Below are positions 8,537 to 18,043 of a DNA stretch of 64,000 nucleotides, piece after piece. The notes below the pieces were generated by a model. That model was not told the DNA's origin, ran no database searches, and saw only the letters and a program-made list of their open reading frames with translations. A program made the position numbers and the translations under genes. Source of the DNA: an uncultured Eubacteriales bacterium (lineage in GTDB: Bacteria > Bacillota > Clostridia > Oscillospirales > UBA644); NCBI GenBank assembly GCA_900547165.1, contig URFZ01000011.1, forward strand, positions 5,694 to 69,693. Reading direction: 5' to 3'. The stretch's first letter is position 1. The number at the start of each line of letters is the position of its first letter.

Positions 8537-9763
8537 ATGACATTTAACATAATGACTATCTTCCCTGCCGAGGTCGATGCGTTTTTGAGTTCAAGCATCA
8601 TAGGCAGAGCAAGAAAAAAAGGCGTTATAGAAGTCAACTGCTTCGATATACGGGATTATACGCTTGACAAACACAACAGAGTTGACGACTACGCATACGG
8701 CGGCGGTCAGGGTATGCTTATGCAGGCAGAGCCGATATGCAGGTGTTTTGACGCTATAAAAGAAAAATATCCGACGACGCACACGGTATATATGTCGCCG
8801 AAAGGCAAAAAACTGACGCAGACGCTGGCAAAAAGGCTTCTCAAATATGATTCTCTGACTATTCTGTGCGGACATTACGAGGGCGTTGACCAAAGAGCGA
8901 TAGACCTTATCGCGGACGAGGAAATTTCCGTCGGAGACTATGTTTTAACAGGAGGGGAATTGCCCGCAATGATATTGACGGACACCGTTGTACGCATGGT
9001 CAAAGGAGTTTTGTCGGACGATGTTTGTTTTGAAGACGAATCCATATACGGAGGACTTCTCGAATATCCGCAGTACACAAGACCGCCCGTTTACAGAGGG
9101 CTTGAAGTTCCCGAAGTCCTTATGAGCGGAAACACCGCAAAAATCGAAGATTGGAAACTGAAACAGTCGTTAAATATAACGCGGGAACAAAGAAAAGACC
9201 TTTACTCGAAATATATCGGAAAGAAGACCCGAACGATGAAATATCTAAATAAAAGTATGTCGGAAAAGATGCTCGGAAAAGTTTACGGGCTTATGCAAAA
9301 GTCGTTTCCGAGAGATGAAATAAGAACTTTCGCAGACCAAAAAAGATTGTTTTCTCTCCCCTGCTTTGACATGGCGGTTTTGGAGAACTTTACGGATATT
9401 ATCGGATTTATCAGCGTTTGGGATCTTGACGGGTTCAACTATGTGGAACATCTTGCCGTAGCGCAAAAGCACAGAGGGCTCGGTTACGGAAGCAAGATAA
9501 TAAAAGACTATATGAAAGAACACCCGGCGGAAAGATATGTGCTTGAAGTTGAACCGCCGCGAGACGAAATCTCAAAAAAACGAGTGGCTTTTTACGAAAG
9601 ACTCGGATTCACGTTCAATGATTTCGAATATATCCAACCTGCGCTTTCAGGCAAAGAAGTCGAACTTCGCATAATGGCGACGGGCGGCGCGCTTTCCGAA
9701 GAAGAGTTTGAAAACATAAAAAAGATGCTTTACGGCATCGTATACAAAAAAGCCGTCGATTGA
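8537..9763 (+). CDS. trmD: TrmD tRNA (guanine-N1)-methyltransferase fused to a GNAT domain
   Basis: 408 residues from the ATG at 8537; a TTG at 8525 is in frame but would overlap rimM. Residues 1 to about 230 are a full TrmD with trefoil-knot motifs YAYGGGQGMLM, CGHYEGVDQR and SVGDYVLTGGELP, ending RKDLYSKYIGKK. It makes m1G37 on tRNAs from SAM. From about 236 a GNAT acetyltransferase fold continues in the same frame: FADQKRLFSLPCF, GFISVWDLDG, HLAVAQKHRGLGYGSKII (acetyl-CoA loop) and RVAFYERLGF. Normal TrmD is about 230-250 residues, so the second domain is a true fusion. rplS, the usual next gene, is absent here. The acetyl acceptor is unknown. Confidence 0.93.
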   Translation: MTFNIMTIFPAEVDAFLSSSIIGRARKKGVIEVNCFDIRDYTLDKHNRVDDYAYGGGQGMLMQAEPICRCFDAIKEKYPTTHTVYMSPKGKKLTQTLAKRLLKYDSLTILCGHYEGVDQRAIDLIADEEISVGDYVLTGGELPAMILTDTVVRMVKGVLSDDVCFEDESIYGGLLEYPQYTRPPVYRGLEVPEVLMSGNTAKIEDWKLKQSLNITREQRKDLYSKYIGKKTRTMKYLNKSMSEKMLGKVYGLMQKSFPRDEIRTFADQKRLFSLPCFDMAVLENFTDIIGFISVWDLDGFNYVEHLAVAQKHRGLGYGSKIIKDYMKEHPAERYVLEVEPPRDEISKKRVAFYERLGFTFNDFEYIQPALSGKEVELRIMATGGALSEEEFENIKKMLYGIVYKKAVD

Positions 9764-9773
9764 CGGCTTTTTT
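9746..9773 (+). terminator. terminator overlapping the trmD stop codon
   Basis: Stem AAAAGCCGTC / GACGGCTTTT, 4-nt loop, T-run. The 5' arm lies in the last codons of trmD. Confidence 0.9.
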
Positions 9774-9828
9774 CAACTTAAAACAAAACAATTTCTGAAC
9801 GATTTTACGTTTTTCGGTGAAACAGATG

Positions 9829-9857
9829 TTGACTTTATATATTTTATGGTATATAAT
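9829..9857 (+). promoter_or_regulatory. sigma-A promoter of the DUF4091 gene
   Basis: TTGACT (9829-9834), 17 nt, TATAAT (9852-9857). The start codon follows at 9890 after GGAGG. Confidence 0.85.
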
Positions 9858-9889
9858 CGAATTATAAAAATATCATTGGAGGTTGGGCA

Positions 9890-12800
9890 ATGAAAAAAAG
9901 ATTTTTATCCATGCTTCTTGTCACGGTTCTCGCGGTGTCGTTGATTGCCGGTTTTGCACTTTCCGCAAGCGCCACCCCCGCGTCATATCCGTTTCAAAGC
10001 ACCGTGCCGATTACGGGACACGGCTGGACAGGATGGCAAAATGTGTTGAATTCCATACCAAGCACTTCGGATTATGATTCGATGCGCGCGGACGGAACAC
10101 CTTATGCCGTACTGAAAGCAACGCTTGACAGCGCCAAATCGACCTATGGCGAAATAGCGGACGGAGCATCTCCGAACTACGACTCCGTAACAACTTCTAC
10201 GGGACAGACATTGACCGCTTATGCGGATTCCGTATTCGGCAGGGCTTTCTATATGTTTGACGGCGGAAAGCAACTTGCATACGAATTGTGGAACAGCACG
10301 GTCGATTCTTCCGTAAAACTCATCAGGACAAAAGCAAACTACTTTATGTATGTCACCGCCGATTCGCAGACGATATATCATCCCGATCTGTATCAGGCGG
10401 CAATCAACGCGCTCGGCGATTACACAAGAAATTGTCATTACGACAAAGCGTTCGGAAGTGCTGACACCGGTAGATACGAAGCGCAGAAACAACGCTTCGA
10501 AACCTTTAAAACGGCATTGCAGGCTATGCTTCCGAATGACGGAAAATACGAAGTTTCCGACTATAAACCGGAAGGAAAAACTCCGCTTAAAGCAAACTCC
10601 GTTTTTGCGGGCTGGTACACGGACGAAACTTTCACAACACCGTATCTTCTCGATTCGGGCGAGGCTTATGCAAAATTCGTTGACGAAAAAGTTCTTTCCG
10701 TTCGCGTTCAGTGCGATGCGGGCTTCACGGGCGCAAGCGAAAAAACGAATCTGCGCTTTGTGACGACAGTTGACGGAACGGATTACCGCGCTGTCGGATT
10801 CAGAATAACGCTCAACAACGGCAAAGAAATAGACGTAAACACCAGCACCGTTTACAGCAGCATAACAGCGAAAAACGGTCAAACGATTCTGACATATCAG
10901 CCGACGGCATTCAGTTCCGAATCAAAGTATTTCATGACTTTTGTTATCGGAAATGTACCGACTGAATTTTTTGTATCCGAATTCAGCGTAACGCCGTACT
11001 GGATAACGCCAGACGGTTCAAGCGTGGACGGCGTAACAAAGACGTTCAATATAACGGACGCGAACGGACTGACAAAGGCCGTTGCGGTTGACAACACAAC
11101 GAAAGTTTATCAGGACAGAACGTACAGCACCGAAACCCCGATAAAGCGTATAGATATGTCTCTTGCCTCCAACGAATCGGAAGGTGGGCAGTTCATTCTG
11201 AAAAATGAGTCCAAGGCATTCACCGTTAAAGATATTACAGTCAGCGACCTGACGGACGGCAGCGGAAACACTATTCCGTCATCTGTAATAACCGTTTACA
11301 GACAGCATTATATGTATGTTGACGTTCACTACTATACATATACCGGCTATCCGAACGCATACTACCCCGACGCTCTTATCGAGATAAAATACGATAAGGC
11401 ACATTATTCGTCGGGCTTCCCCGTTGCAAAGGGCAAAAACCAAGGCTATTGGTTTACACTTACAGCAGGCAAAAACACCGCAGCGGGAAACTATACGGGC
11501 AAAATCACGGTAACAACTGGAGACTGTGAGTTTTATATTCCGCTCAATGTAAAAGTATACGACTTTGCTATCCCCGAAGAATCGCATTTCAAAAATTCGT
11601 ATGCACTTTATCAATTGACCGATTACGACGGACAGAGAGAACAGTATTACGAATTTCTTAAACAGTACAGACTGAATTCCACATATCTGCCGACAATCGA
11701 AGCGGATCTTTCGTGGAACGAAGACAAAAACAAGCTCGTTACACTTGACGCAACGAAAGCCGTTATCGGTCACGCGAAATCGGAGCTCATCAACACCGTT
11801 ATGCTCGACATTGCGGGTATGAGACGTTACAACGACAACGGAACATACCGTTTCACTTCCGAATTCAGAGAAATGCTTTCGTATCTGAATACGGAATTTC
11901 CCGGCAAACTCTATTCGATAATTGCAGATGAGCCCGTATACCAGGAGGGCGCAGACTGGGTAAACACAACAAGAATACCCGACCTTGCAACTCTTGTCCG
12001 CGAAGAGGGTCAGGGAATGAAATCTATCATTACCTATGACACATACCTTCCGACGGACACAAATACTTTGAGCATACCGGATGTATGGTGCGTAAAACCC
12101 TCCTACATCACAAAAGCGGATGCGGATGCTGCACACGCAAGAGGTCAGGAGATGTGGTATTACACCTGCAACTGGCCCGTTTACCCCGCATTGACCACAC
12201 ACATTGACTCGCACCTTATCGCTCCGAGACTTATAACATGGCTCGGATTCGGCGACCACATTGACGGATTCTTCTGCTATTCCGCAACAAGACATTACAG
12301 AGCAACAAACTCCACGCATACGGACGCCAACGAATGGGTGAACCCCTATGCTCACCTGCTCGGAGACGACACGGGCAATACCGCGAACTCCGACCCCGCA
12401 GGCGACAACTATATCATCATGATAGGACTTAACGGTGACGGCATAATAGATGAAAACGTACCCGTTCCGACACTCAGACTTGAAGCGCTCCGCGACGGTA
12501 TGGAAGACTACGAATACCTCTGGCTCTATTCCGAAAAAATCAAGGCATTGAACGCAAAACTCGGAACGAATGTTTCAACCGACGATGCAACGCAGATGTT
12601 CACGACCGTTATGTACAACAGCACAACGGATTGGCTCAAAGATACTTCCGTTTTCGCATATGTTCGCAACGACCTTGCGGAAAAGATTGCGGAAGATGTG
12701 GGATTCATTTACTACATCAGCGAAACGGGAAATGCCGCAACAAGAACCATTCATGTTTACGGCGCAACGACTTCGACCGTTACCATAGCGGGACAGTCCG

Positions 12801-12922
12801 TAAATGTTTCGGGCGGACACGCGCAGATGACCGTCAACATCAACACCGCAGCAAAGAGAAACGATTACAGCATAACCGTAGGCGGCAAAACCGTTCAGGT
12901 GCATTGCTTCCCCGGGAAATAA
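9890..12922 (+). CDS. secreted DUF4091 / GH123-like glycoside hydrolase
   Basis: 1010 residues with a Sec signal peptide (MKKRF, hydrophobic core, cleavage near SASA-TP, residue about 29). Residues 30-400 contain beta-rich repeats of unknown type, including an InlB-repeat-like motif FAGWYTDETFTTP (about 239). The C-terminal half carries a (beta/alpha)8-like region with IIADEP (Asp680-Glu681), matching the Asp-Glu pair used in substrate-assisted catalysis by GH123 enzymes, and the DUF4091 hallmark LRLEALRDGMEDYEYLW at about 862. This suggests beta-N-acetylgalactosaminidase-type action on glycolipids or mucin-like glycans outside the cell; the exact substrate is an inference. No membrane anchor or LPXTG is seen. 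It is monocistronic with its own promoter and a strong terminator. Confidence 0.85.
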   Translation: MKKRFLSMLLVTVLAVSLIAGFALSASATPASYPFQSTVPITGHGWTGWQNVLNSIPSTSDYDSMRADGTPYAVLKATLDSAKSTYGEIADGASPNYDSVTTSTGQTLTAYADSVFGRAFYMFDGGKQLAYELWNSTVDSSVKLIRTKANYFMYVTADSQTIYHPDLYQAAINALGDYTRNCHYDKAFGSADTGRYEAQKQRFETFKTALQAMLPNDGKYEVSDYKPEGKTPLKANSVFAGWYTDETFTTPYLLDSGEAYAKFVDEKVLSVRVQCDAGFTGASEKTNLRFVTTVDGTDYRAVGFRITLNNGKEIDVNTSTVYSSITAKNGQTILTYQPTAFSSESKYFMTFVIGNVPTEFFVSEFSVTPYWITPDGSSVDGVTKTFNITDANGLTKAVAVDNTTKVYQDRTYSTETPIKRIDMSLASNESEGGQFILKNESKAFTVKDITVSDLTDGSGNTIPSSVITVYRQHYMYVDVHYYTYTGYPNAYYPDALIEIKYDKAHYSSGFPVAKGKNQGYWFTLTAGKNTAAGNYTGKITVTTGDCEFYIPLNVKVYDFAIPEESHFKNSYALYQLTDYDGQREQYYEFLKQYRLNSTYLPTIEADLSWNEDKNKLVTLDATKAVIGHAKSELINTVMLDIAGMRRYNDNGTYRFTSEFREMLSYLNTEFPGKLYSIIADEPVYQEGADWVNTTRIPDLATLVREEGQGMKSIITYDTYLPTDTNTLSIPDVWCVKPSYITKADADAAHARGQEMWYYTCNWPVYPALTTHIDSHLIAPRLITWLGFGDHIDGFFCYSATRHYRATNSTHTDANEWVNPYAHLLGDDTGNTANSDPAGDNYIIMIGLNGDGIIDENVPVPTLRLEALRDGMEDYEYLWLYSEKIKALNAKLGTNVSTDDATQMFTTVMYNSTTDWLKDTSVFAYVRNDLAEKIAEDVGFIYYISETGNAATRTIHVYGATTSTVTIAGQSVNVSGGHAQMTVNINTAAKRNDYSITVGGKTVQVHCFPGK

Positions 12923-12931
12923 ACATAATAA

Positions 12932-12976
12932 CAGATTCGCGGCGACGTATATAATACGTCGCCGCGAATCTGTTTT
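12932..12976 (+). terminator. strong terminator
   Basis: A 19-bp perfect stem (CAGATTCGCGGCGACGTAT and its complement) with a 3-nt loop, followed by TTTTT. Confidence 0.95.
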
Positions 12977-13952
12977 TGAAAACATTCCGTACGGTTACAG
13001 GTCTGAGCAGTATATTATTCGATTTCAATATCATTTTTCGACAGTCTTTTCATCTTTCCCGACATGATGGGAATACACTGTTTTCCCGTTATTTCCTTCT
13101 TTATCGAATACAGAACTTTCTTTCAATGAGGAAAAGTAACGACTTTCCACAATTTTCAAAAGCGCCTTTTCAGCCGTCATTTTCGACAAACTTTTCATTG
13201 CGGTTTCGGGGACTTTCACTTTTCCCCGTTTTTCGGCTTTTCTCACATCTTTCGCCATGCGTGATAAATAATGTGAACAATCAAAAATCATGTAAATATC
13301 AAGTAAAATCTTTGTCAATATGTTTTTGAACACTTTTTTTATCGTAATGTTAAAAACCGCAAACGCTATCAATTTTATAATATTGAACTTTTATTCATTT
13401 TGAACAATAGAAGAAATCATTAAAAAAGACTTGACAGCGTGGTTATGGGATTTTCAAAACATCAAAAATTGTTGATAACTGTCTTTGAAAAACCGAAACG
13501 CATTAAAATCATCGACTTTTTCACACTTTCAACAGGGTTTTCCACCAAATCGGAGCATACTATCAAATTTATTCATTTTTTGTTTTGGGAAAGGTTTTTA
13601 TTCATTTTTTTGCATTTATGAAAACATGGGGATTTTTTTCGCTTATTAACAGGCGGATTACTGACAGTACACATTTTCGTAACAAAACGTTTGAAATTCA
13701 CAGCAAGTTTTCAACAATGAATTATTGTTGATATAATCGAATAATTTGCGGTTATCAAACACTTATCAAAATTTTTGTATAAAACATCAATGCCTTATCC
13801 GAAAAGAATTTATACATTTTTGTTGATTTCGGTTTTTTGTTGTCAAACTGCACAAAAAAAACAAATCGGAAAAACACGGAGCAATACAGCGCAAAACTTG
13901 CCTATTCCGAAAAATGTTAACATTCATAACAGAGTTTTTACGTTGTTGGGTA
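12977..13952. other. about 1-kb AT-rich intergenic region
   Basis: Much more AT-rich than its neighbours. I see no convincing gene. It holds several sequences near the DnaA-box consensus (for example TGTTGATAA near 13471, and TTTCCACA and TTTTCAACA variants), poly-T/A stretches and TTATCA repeats. A minus-strand frame (13031-13258) uses ordinary-looking codons but has no ribosome binding site. Confidence 0.5.
13031..13258 (-). pseudogene. possible small gene or remnant, unrecognised
   Basis: A frame of about 75 residues, highly charged (MAKDVRKAEKRGKVKVPETA ... KDEKTVEK). No Shine-Dalgarno precedes the ATG at 13258, and I recognise no family. A TTGACA about 60 nt upstream might be a -35. It may be noise or a decayed gene. 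Confidence 0.2.
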
Positions 13953-13981
13953 TTGTAAATTCTTGTAATATATGCTATTAT
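13953..13981 (+). promoter_or_regulatory. probable promoter of the GH106-like gene and downstream operon
   Basis: TTGTAA (13953-13958), 17 nt, TATTAT (13976-13981), followed by AAGGAGG before the ATG at 14024. Confidence 0.55.
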
Positions 13982-14023
13982 ATAATATATTGAATAACCG
14001 CGTATGCGGAAGGAGGTTTTCGG

Positions 14024-16990
14024 ATGTTCGGAAAACCCGACAGAAGAAAATACGGAGCAAAACCGTTCTGGGCATGGAACGGAAAACTCGACAAAGAAGA
14101 ATTGATAAGACAGACCGAAGTTATGAAGGAAATGGGCTTCGGAGGCTTTTTTATGCATTCGAGAACCGGACTTGCGACGGAATATTTGTCCGATGAGTGG
14201 TTCGACGATATAAACGCCTGCGCCGACGCGGCGGAAAAAGAAGATATGGAATCGTGGCTTTACGACGAGGACAGATGGCCGAGCGGTTCCGCGGGCGGCA
14301 TAGCAACAAAAGAGAAAAAATACAGAATGCAATATCTGCGCTGCAATATCGTGATGAAAGACCTGTTCGAATGGTCGGACGACATTATATGCGCATTTGC
14401 GGCGGACGTTGACGGAATAAATTTTTCGGGCGAAGTGCAAATATCAAAACATACGGACATCGCTTCCCTGCCGACAAAAGACATTATATATTTCACACAG
14501 GAATATATGGTTCCGACGCCGACTTACAACGAGAGCGCATATCTCGATACATTGAGCCGTGAAGCGACGGAACATTTTATAGAAATAACGCATGAACAGT
14601 ACGCAAAAAAGTGCGGAAAGCGCATAGGCAAAAGCATACAGGGAATTTTTACTGACGAGCCTCACAGAGGTGCACTGATGACGGGATTTTCCGTTCCGAA
14701 CAGAGAACCCGCAATGCTTGCGCCGTATACGGACGATCTGTTTGACTGCTTCAAAAAAACGTTCGGATATGATTTGAAAGATAAACTCCCCGAACTGTTT
14801 TTAAGAAAAGACGGGAAATATTACGCAAAAGTCAAATGGCAGTATACAGAATTGCTTACGGAACTTTTCATAAAGAATTTTATGAAACCGTATCATAACT
14901 GGTGCAAAGACCACGACCTGCTATTCACGGGGCATATGCTTCATGAGGACAGGCTTTCGTATCAGGTCAGCACAAACGGTTCGGTCATGCGCTGTTACGA
15001 ACACATGGACGTTCCCGGAGTTGACACTCTCTGTAATCACAACTACGCATATTGTATAGTCAAGCAACTTGCGTCCGTTGCAAGGCAGACGGGCAAAAAA
15101 CACCTGATGTCCGAACTGAACGGATGCACAGGTTGGCAGATGCGCTTTTCCGATTATAAAGGTATAGGCGATTGGCAGGCGATAATGGGAATCAATCTGC
15201 GTTGTCCCCACCTTTCATGGTATACCATGCAGGGAGAAGCGAAAAGAGACTACCCCGCCAGCATTCTGCATCAGTCCGCATGGTATAAAGCATATTCGTA
15301 TCTTGAAGACCATTATACCCGAATCGGTGAAATTACGGGAACGACGGACAGAGTTTGCAGGACAGCCGTTATAATGCCCGTTGAAAGCCTTTGGGCGCAG
15401 ATATATGCGGGCTGGGCAGACGGCATGATGAACGTATCGGAAGAAATCAAGCCGTATGACGACGATTTCGACAAACTTTACAATACCCTGCTTAAAGCGC
15501 ATGTCGATTTTGATTTCGCGGACGAAGAAATGCTTTCGAGACTCGGAAGCGTTGAAGACGGAAAATTGGTAATAGGAAAAGCCGATTACAAGAGAGTGAT
15601 CGTTCCGAGTATGCTCACGATACGCAGTTCCACGCTCGAAGTGTTGAAGCAGTTCAAGGCAAGCGGCGGCGAAATAATCTTTGCGGGAATAACGCCGCTA
15701 CTTGTCGACGCGGAGGAATCCGACGCCGCAAAAACTTTTGCCGATGTATGCGAAAAGACCGAAATAGAAAACCTCGCAGAACTGCGCGACAAAATCCTTG
15801 TTTCGTCCGATAAAATAATCATTCAGACTTACAAGGACGAAGAAAACAAATACTGTTTCCTGCTCAACACCGACCCCGATAATTCGGTTAAAGGAGTAAC
15901 GACAGATTTCGGAAAAGATGTTTCACTGCAACTTTGGGACACCGTTTCCGGGGAAATATTCAGCGTTGGCTGCAATAACGGGAAATATACGACGGATTTT
16001 GAAGCGGGACAGCTTATACTGCTTGTAATACCGTATGAAGAAACACTTGACGTTGAACCTCTGCCGCAAAGAAAAGTGATTGAAAAAGTTTCTGCGGACG
16101 ATGAAACGGAAATTTCGACAGATGAGCCGAATGTTCTCGTTCTTGATTACGCAAAGTTCAGAATAAACGACGGAGAATTTTCCGAAAAGAAAGAAATACT
16201 GCTTATAGACCGTTGTCTGCGTGCGGAGTTCGGACTTGAACCGCGCGGCGGCATGATGGATCAGCCGTGGTATACGGCACAGCGCAAATTGCAGACAAAA
16301 GCCGAAGTCGAAACGGTATTTGAATTCGAAAACGACGGATATAACGAAAAAGTCGTTCTCTGCTGTGAAGAGCCCGAGAAATTCGACATCAAAATAAACG
16401 GCAAGGCTATTGACAAAAAGCCTATTGACGGAATTTATATCGACAAGTGTTTCAACAGATTCGATATTTCCGATCTGATACAAAACGGAAAGAACGAAAT
16501 ATCTTTCAGAACGCAGTTCAGAGAAGATTCAAACCTCGAAGCGATATATCTGCTTGGAAACTTTGCCGCCGACATTTCGGGAAAAATCTCAAAAAGAGAA
16601 AAACTCGGTTTCGGCAATGCCGCGGCGCAGGGGCTTCCGTTCTACGGCGGTTCAATGAAGTACAAACTTCATTTTGCAAAGTTTCCGAAAGACGGACAAA
16701 GAGCGATACTGCATCTTGCAGATGAAGAAAATGTTGCCTGCTGCACCGTCGGGAACAAAACGGTTGCGTTCCCTCCGTACACCTGCGACGTGACGGACGA
16801 ACTTAAAAACGACGGAACGCTTGACCTGACGGTTTATCTGACACGCCGCAATATGTTCGGCCCCCTGCACGGAATAGCGAGAAAAGTCGATGTTGTAGGT
16901 CCCGACGATTTTCTGCGCGGAGACAGCGGAGAATATGTCTTGCTTAATGCGGGATTGACGAACGAACCTTATATAACGATAGAAGAATAG
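14024..16990 (+). CDS. GH106-like glycoside hydrolase (cytoplasmic)
   Basis: 988 residues, no signal peptide, with AAGGAGG upstream. The N terminus is typical of GH106 / alpha-L-rhamnosidase-like proteins: KPFWAWNGKLDKEELIRQ, MKEMGFGGFFMHSRTGL and SWLYDEDRWPSGSAGG. A TIM-barrel-like domain extends to about residue 430 (GIFTDEPHR, FTGHMLHEDRLSYQ, HLMSELNGCTGWQM). A central flavodoxin-like/beta-galactosidase-trimerisation-type segment follows (DFDFADEEMLSRLG, VIVPSMLTIRSS), then C-terminal beta-sandwich domains. Lack of a signal suggests intracellular processing of imported oligosaccharides. mreB starts only 10 nt downstream, an odd operon partner. Family assignment is from motif memory; the exact sugar is unknown. 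Confidence 0.8.
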   Translation: MFGKPDRRKYGAKPFWAWNGKLDKEELIRQTEVMKEMGFGGFFMHSRTGLATEYLSDEWFDDINACADAAEKEDMESWLYDEDRWPSGSAGGIATKEKKYRMQYLRCNIVMKDLFEWSDDIICAFAADVDGINFSGEVQISKHTDIASLPTKDIIYFTQEYMVPTPTYNESAYLDTLSREATEHFIEITHEQYAKKCGKRIGKSIQGIFTDEPHRGALMTGFSVPNREPAMLAPYTDDLFDCFKKTFGYDLKDKLPELFLRKDGKYYAKVKWQYTELLTELFIKNFMKPYHNWCKDHDLLFTGHMLHEDRLSYQVSTNGSVMRCYEHMDVPGVDTLCNHNYAYCIVKQLASVARQTGKKHLMSELNGCTGWQMRFSDYKGIGDWQAIMGINLRCPHLSWYTMQGEAKRDYPASILHQSAWYKAYSYLEDHYTRIGEITGTTDRVCRTAVIMPVESLWAQIYAGWADGMMNVSEEIKPYDDDFDKLYNTLLKAHVDFDFADEEMLSRLGSVEDGKLVIGKADYKRVIVPSMLTIRSSTLEVLKQFKASGGEIIFAGITPLLVDAEESDAAKTFADVCEKTEIENLAELRDKILVSSDKIIIQTYKDEENKYCFLLNTDPDNSVKGVTTDFGKDVSLQLWDTVSGEIFSVGCNNGKYTTDFEAGQLILLVIPYEETLDVEPLPQRKVIEKVSADDETEISTDEPNVLVLDYAKFRINDGEFSEKKEILLIDRCLRAEFGLEPRGGMMDQPWYTAQRKLQTKAEVETVFEFENDGYNEKVVLCCEEPEKFDIKINGKAIDKKPIDGIYIDKCFNRFDISDLIQNGKNEISFRTQFREDSNLEAIYLLGNFAADISGKISKREKLGFGNAAAQGLPFYGGSMKYKLHFAKFPKDGQRAILHLADEENVACCTVGNKTVAFPPYTCDVTDELKNDGTLDLTVYLTRRNMFGPLHGIARKVDVVGPDDFLRGDSGEYVLLNAGLTNEPYITIEE

Positions 16991-17000
16991 GAGGACGCCG

Positions 17001-18023
17001 ATGTTCAGAAAAAATATGGGAATTGACCTCGGCACGTCTTCTGTGCTGATATACGTCAGAGGAAAAGGCATTGTGCTGCGTGAGCCTGCGGTCGTCGCAA
17101 TAGACAAAAAGACGATGAAGATATTGAAAGTCGGCTTTGAAGCGCAGGAGATGCTCGGCAGAACGCCGAAAAATATTGCGGCTGTTCACCCGATGCGCGA
17201 CGGCATAATCTCGGATTACGACAGCACCGAGCAAATGCTACGATACTTTATCCGAAAAGCAAACGGAAATTCAATTTTTCCGCCGAACGCGGTCGTATGC
17301 GTTCCATCAAGAATAAACGAGGTTGAGGAACGTGCGGTAAGACAAGCCGTTACGAATGCGGGCGCGAAAAATATCGAACTGATAGAAGAACCGATGGCGG
17401 CGGCGCTCGGTGCAGGTCTTGACATAGGCAGACCGCGAGGAATAATGGTTATAGACATCGGCGGCGGCACCGTTGACATTGCGGTTATATGCTTAAACGA
17501 CATCGTTGTTTCCGAATCCGTAAAATGCGGCGGCAACAAGTTCGATGAAGAGATAGTCAAATACGTCCGCAAGGAGTTTTCCTGCATAATAGGAGAACGA
17601 ACTGCGGAAGACATAAAAATCAAAATAGGCTGCGTTTCCCCGCGTGCGGAGCGGCTGACAATGACAGTCAGAGGACGCAATATGGCAACGGGGCTTCCGA
17701 AAGAATTTACCATTTCTTCTGACAACGTTATGCAGGCGTTGACCCCTGCGGCGAATACGGTGGTAGAAGCGGTTCACGACGTGCTTTCAAAGACGCCGCC
17801 GGAACTCATTGCGGATATATCAACGGACGGAATACTTATGACGGGCGGCGGAAGCCTGCTCTACGGATTTGACAGGTTGCTCTCGTCAAAGATAGGCATT
17901 CACGTCTATACCGCGGAAGACGCGCTTTCGTGCGTTGTACGCGGTGCGGGAATTGCGTCCGACCACGTTGAAAATCTTTCTGAAACAAAAATCAATTCAC
18001 CCAGACGAAAACTCTGGAACTGA
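17001..18023 (+). CDS. MreB/Mbl family actin-like protein
   Basis: 340 residues with an actin fold: phosphate-1 loop GIDLGTSSVLIYVRGKGIVL (split), VIDIGGGTVDIAVI (phosphate 2), IEEPMAAALG and adenosine motif MTGGGSLLYGFD. MreB/Mbl/MreBH form membrane-associated filaments that guide lateral wall synthesis. mreC/mreD are not next to it, so this is probably an Mbl-like paralogue. It is 10 nt after the GH106-like gene and 20 nt before a DUF4956 gene, so it is likely co-transcribed with both. Confidence 0.92.
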   Translation: MFRKNMGIDLGTSSVLIYVRGKGIVLREPAVVAIDKKTMKILKVGFEAQEMLGRTPKNIAAVHPMRDGIISDYDSTEQMLRYFIRKANGNSIFPPNAVVCVPSRINEVEERAVRQAVTNAGAKNIELIEEPMAAALGAGLDIGRPRGIMVIDIGGGTVDIAVICLNDIVVSESVKCGGNKFDEEIVKYVRKEFSCIIGERTAEDIKIKIGCVSPRAERLTMTVRGRNMATGLPKEFTISSDNVMQALTPAANTVVEAVHDVLSKTPPELIADISTDGILMTGGGSLLYGFDRLLSSKIGIHVYTAEDALSCVVRGAGIASDHVENLSETKINSPRRKLWN

Positions 18024-18043
18024 TAAAACGGAGGAATAAAAAA

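Noticed and set aside
11279..12355. 358-codon minus-strand open frame
   Set aside because: Antisense to the DUF4091 hydrolase, Cys/Val/Arg-rich shadow, no recognisable domain or start signal.
13439..13800. oriC
   Set aside because: DnaA-box-like words occur, but none is an exact consensus and no dnaA, dnaN or rpmH is nearby; kept only as a weak observation.
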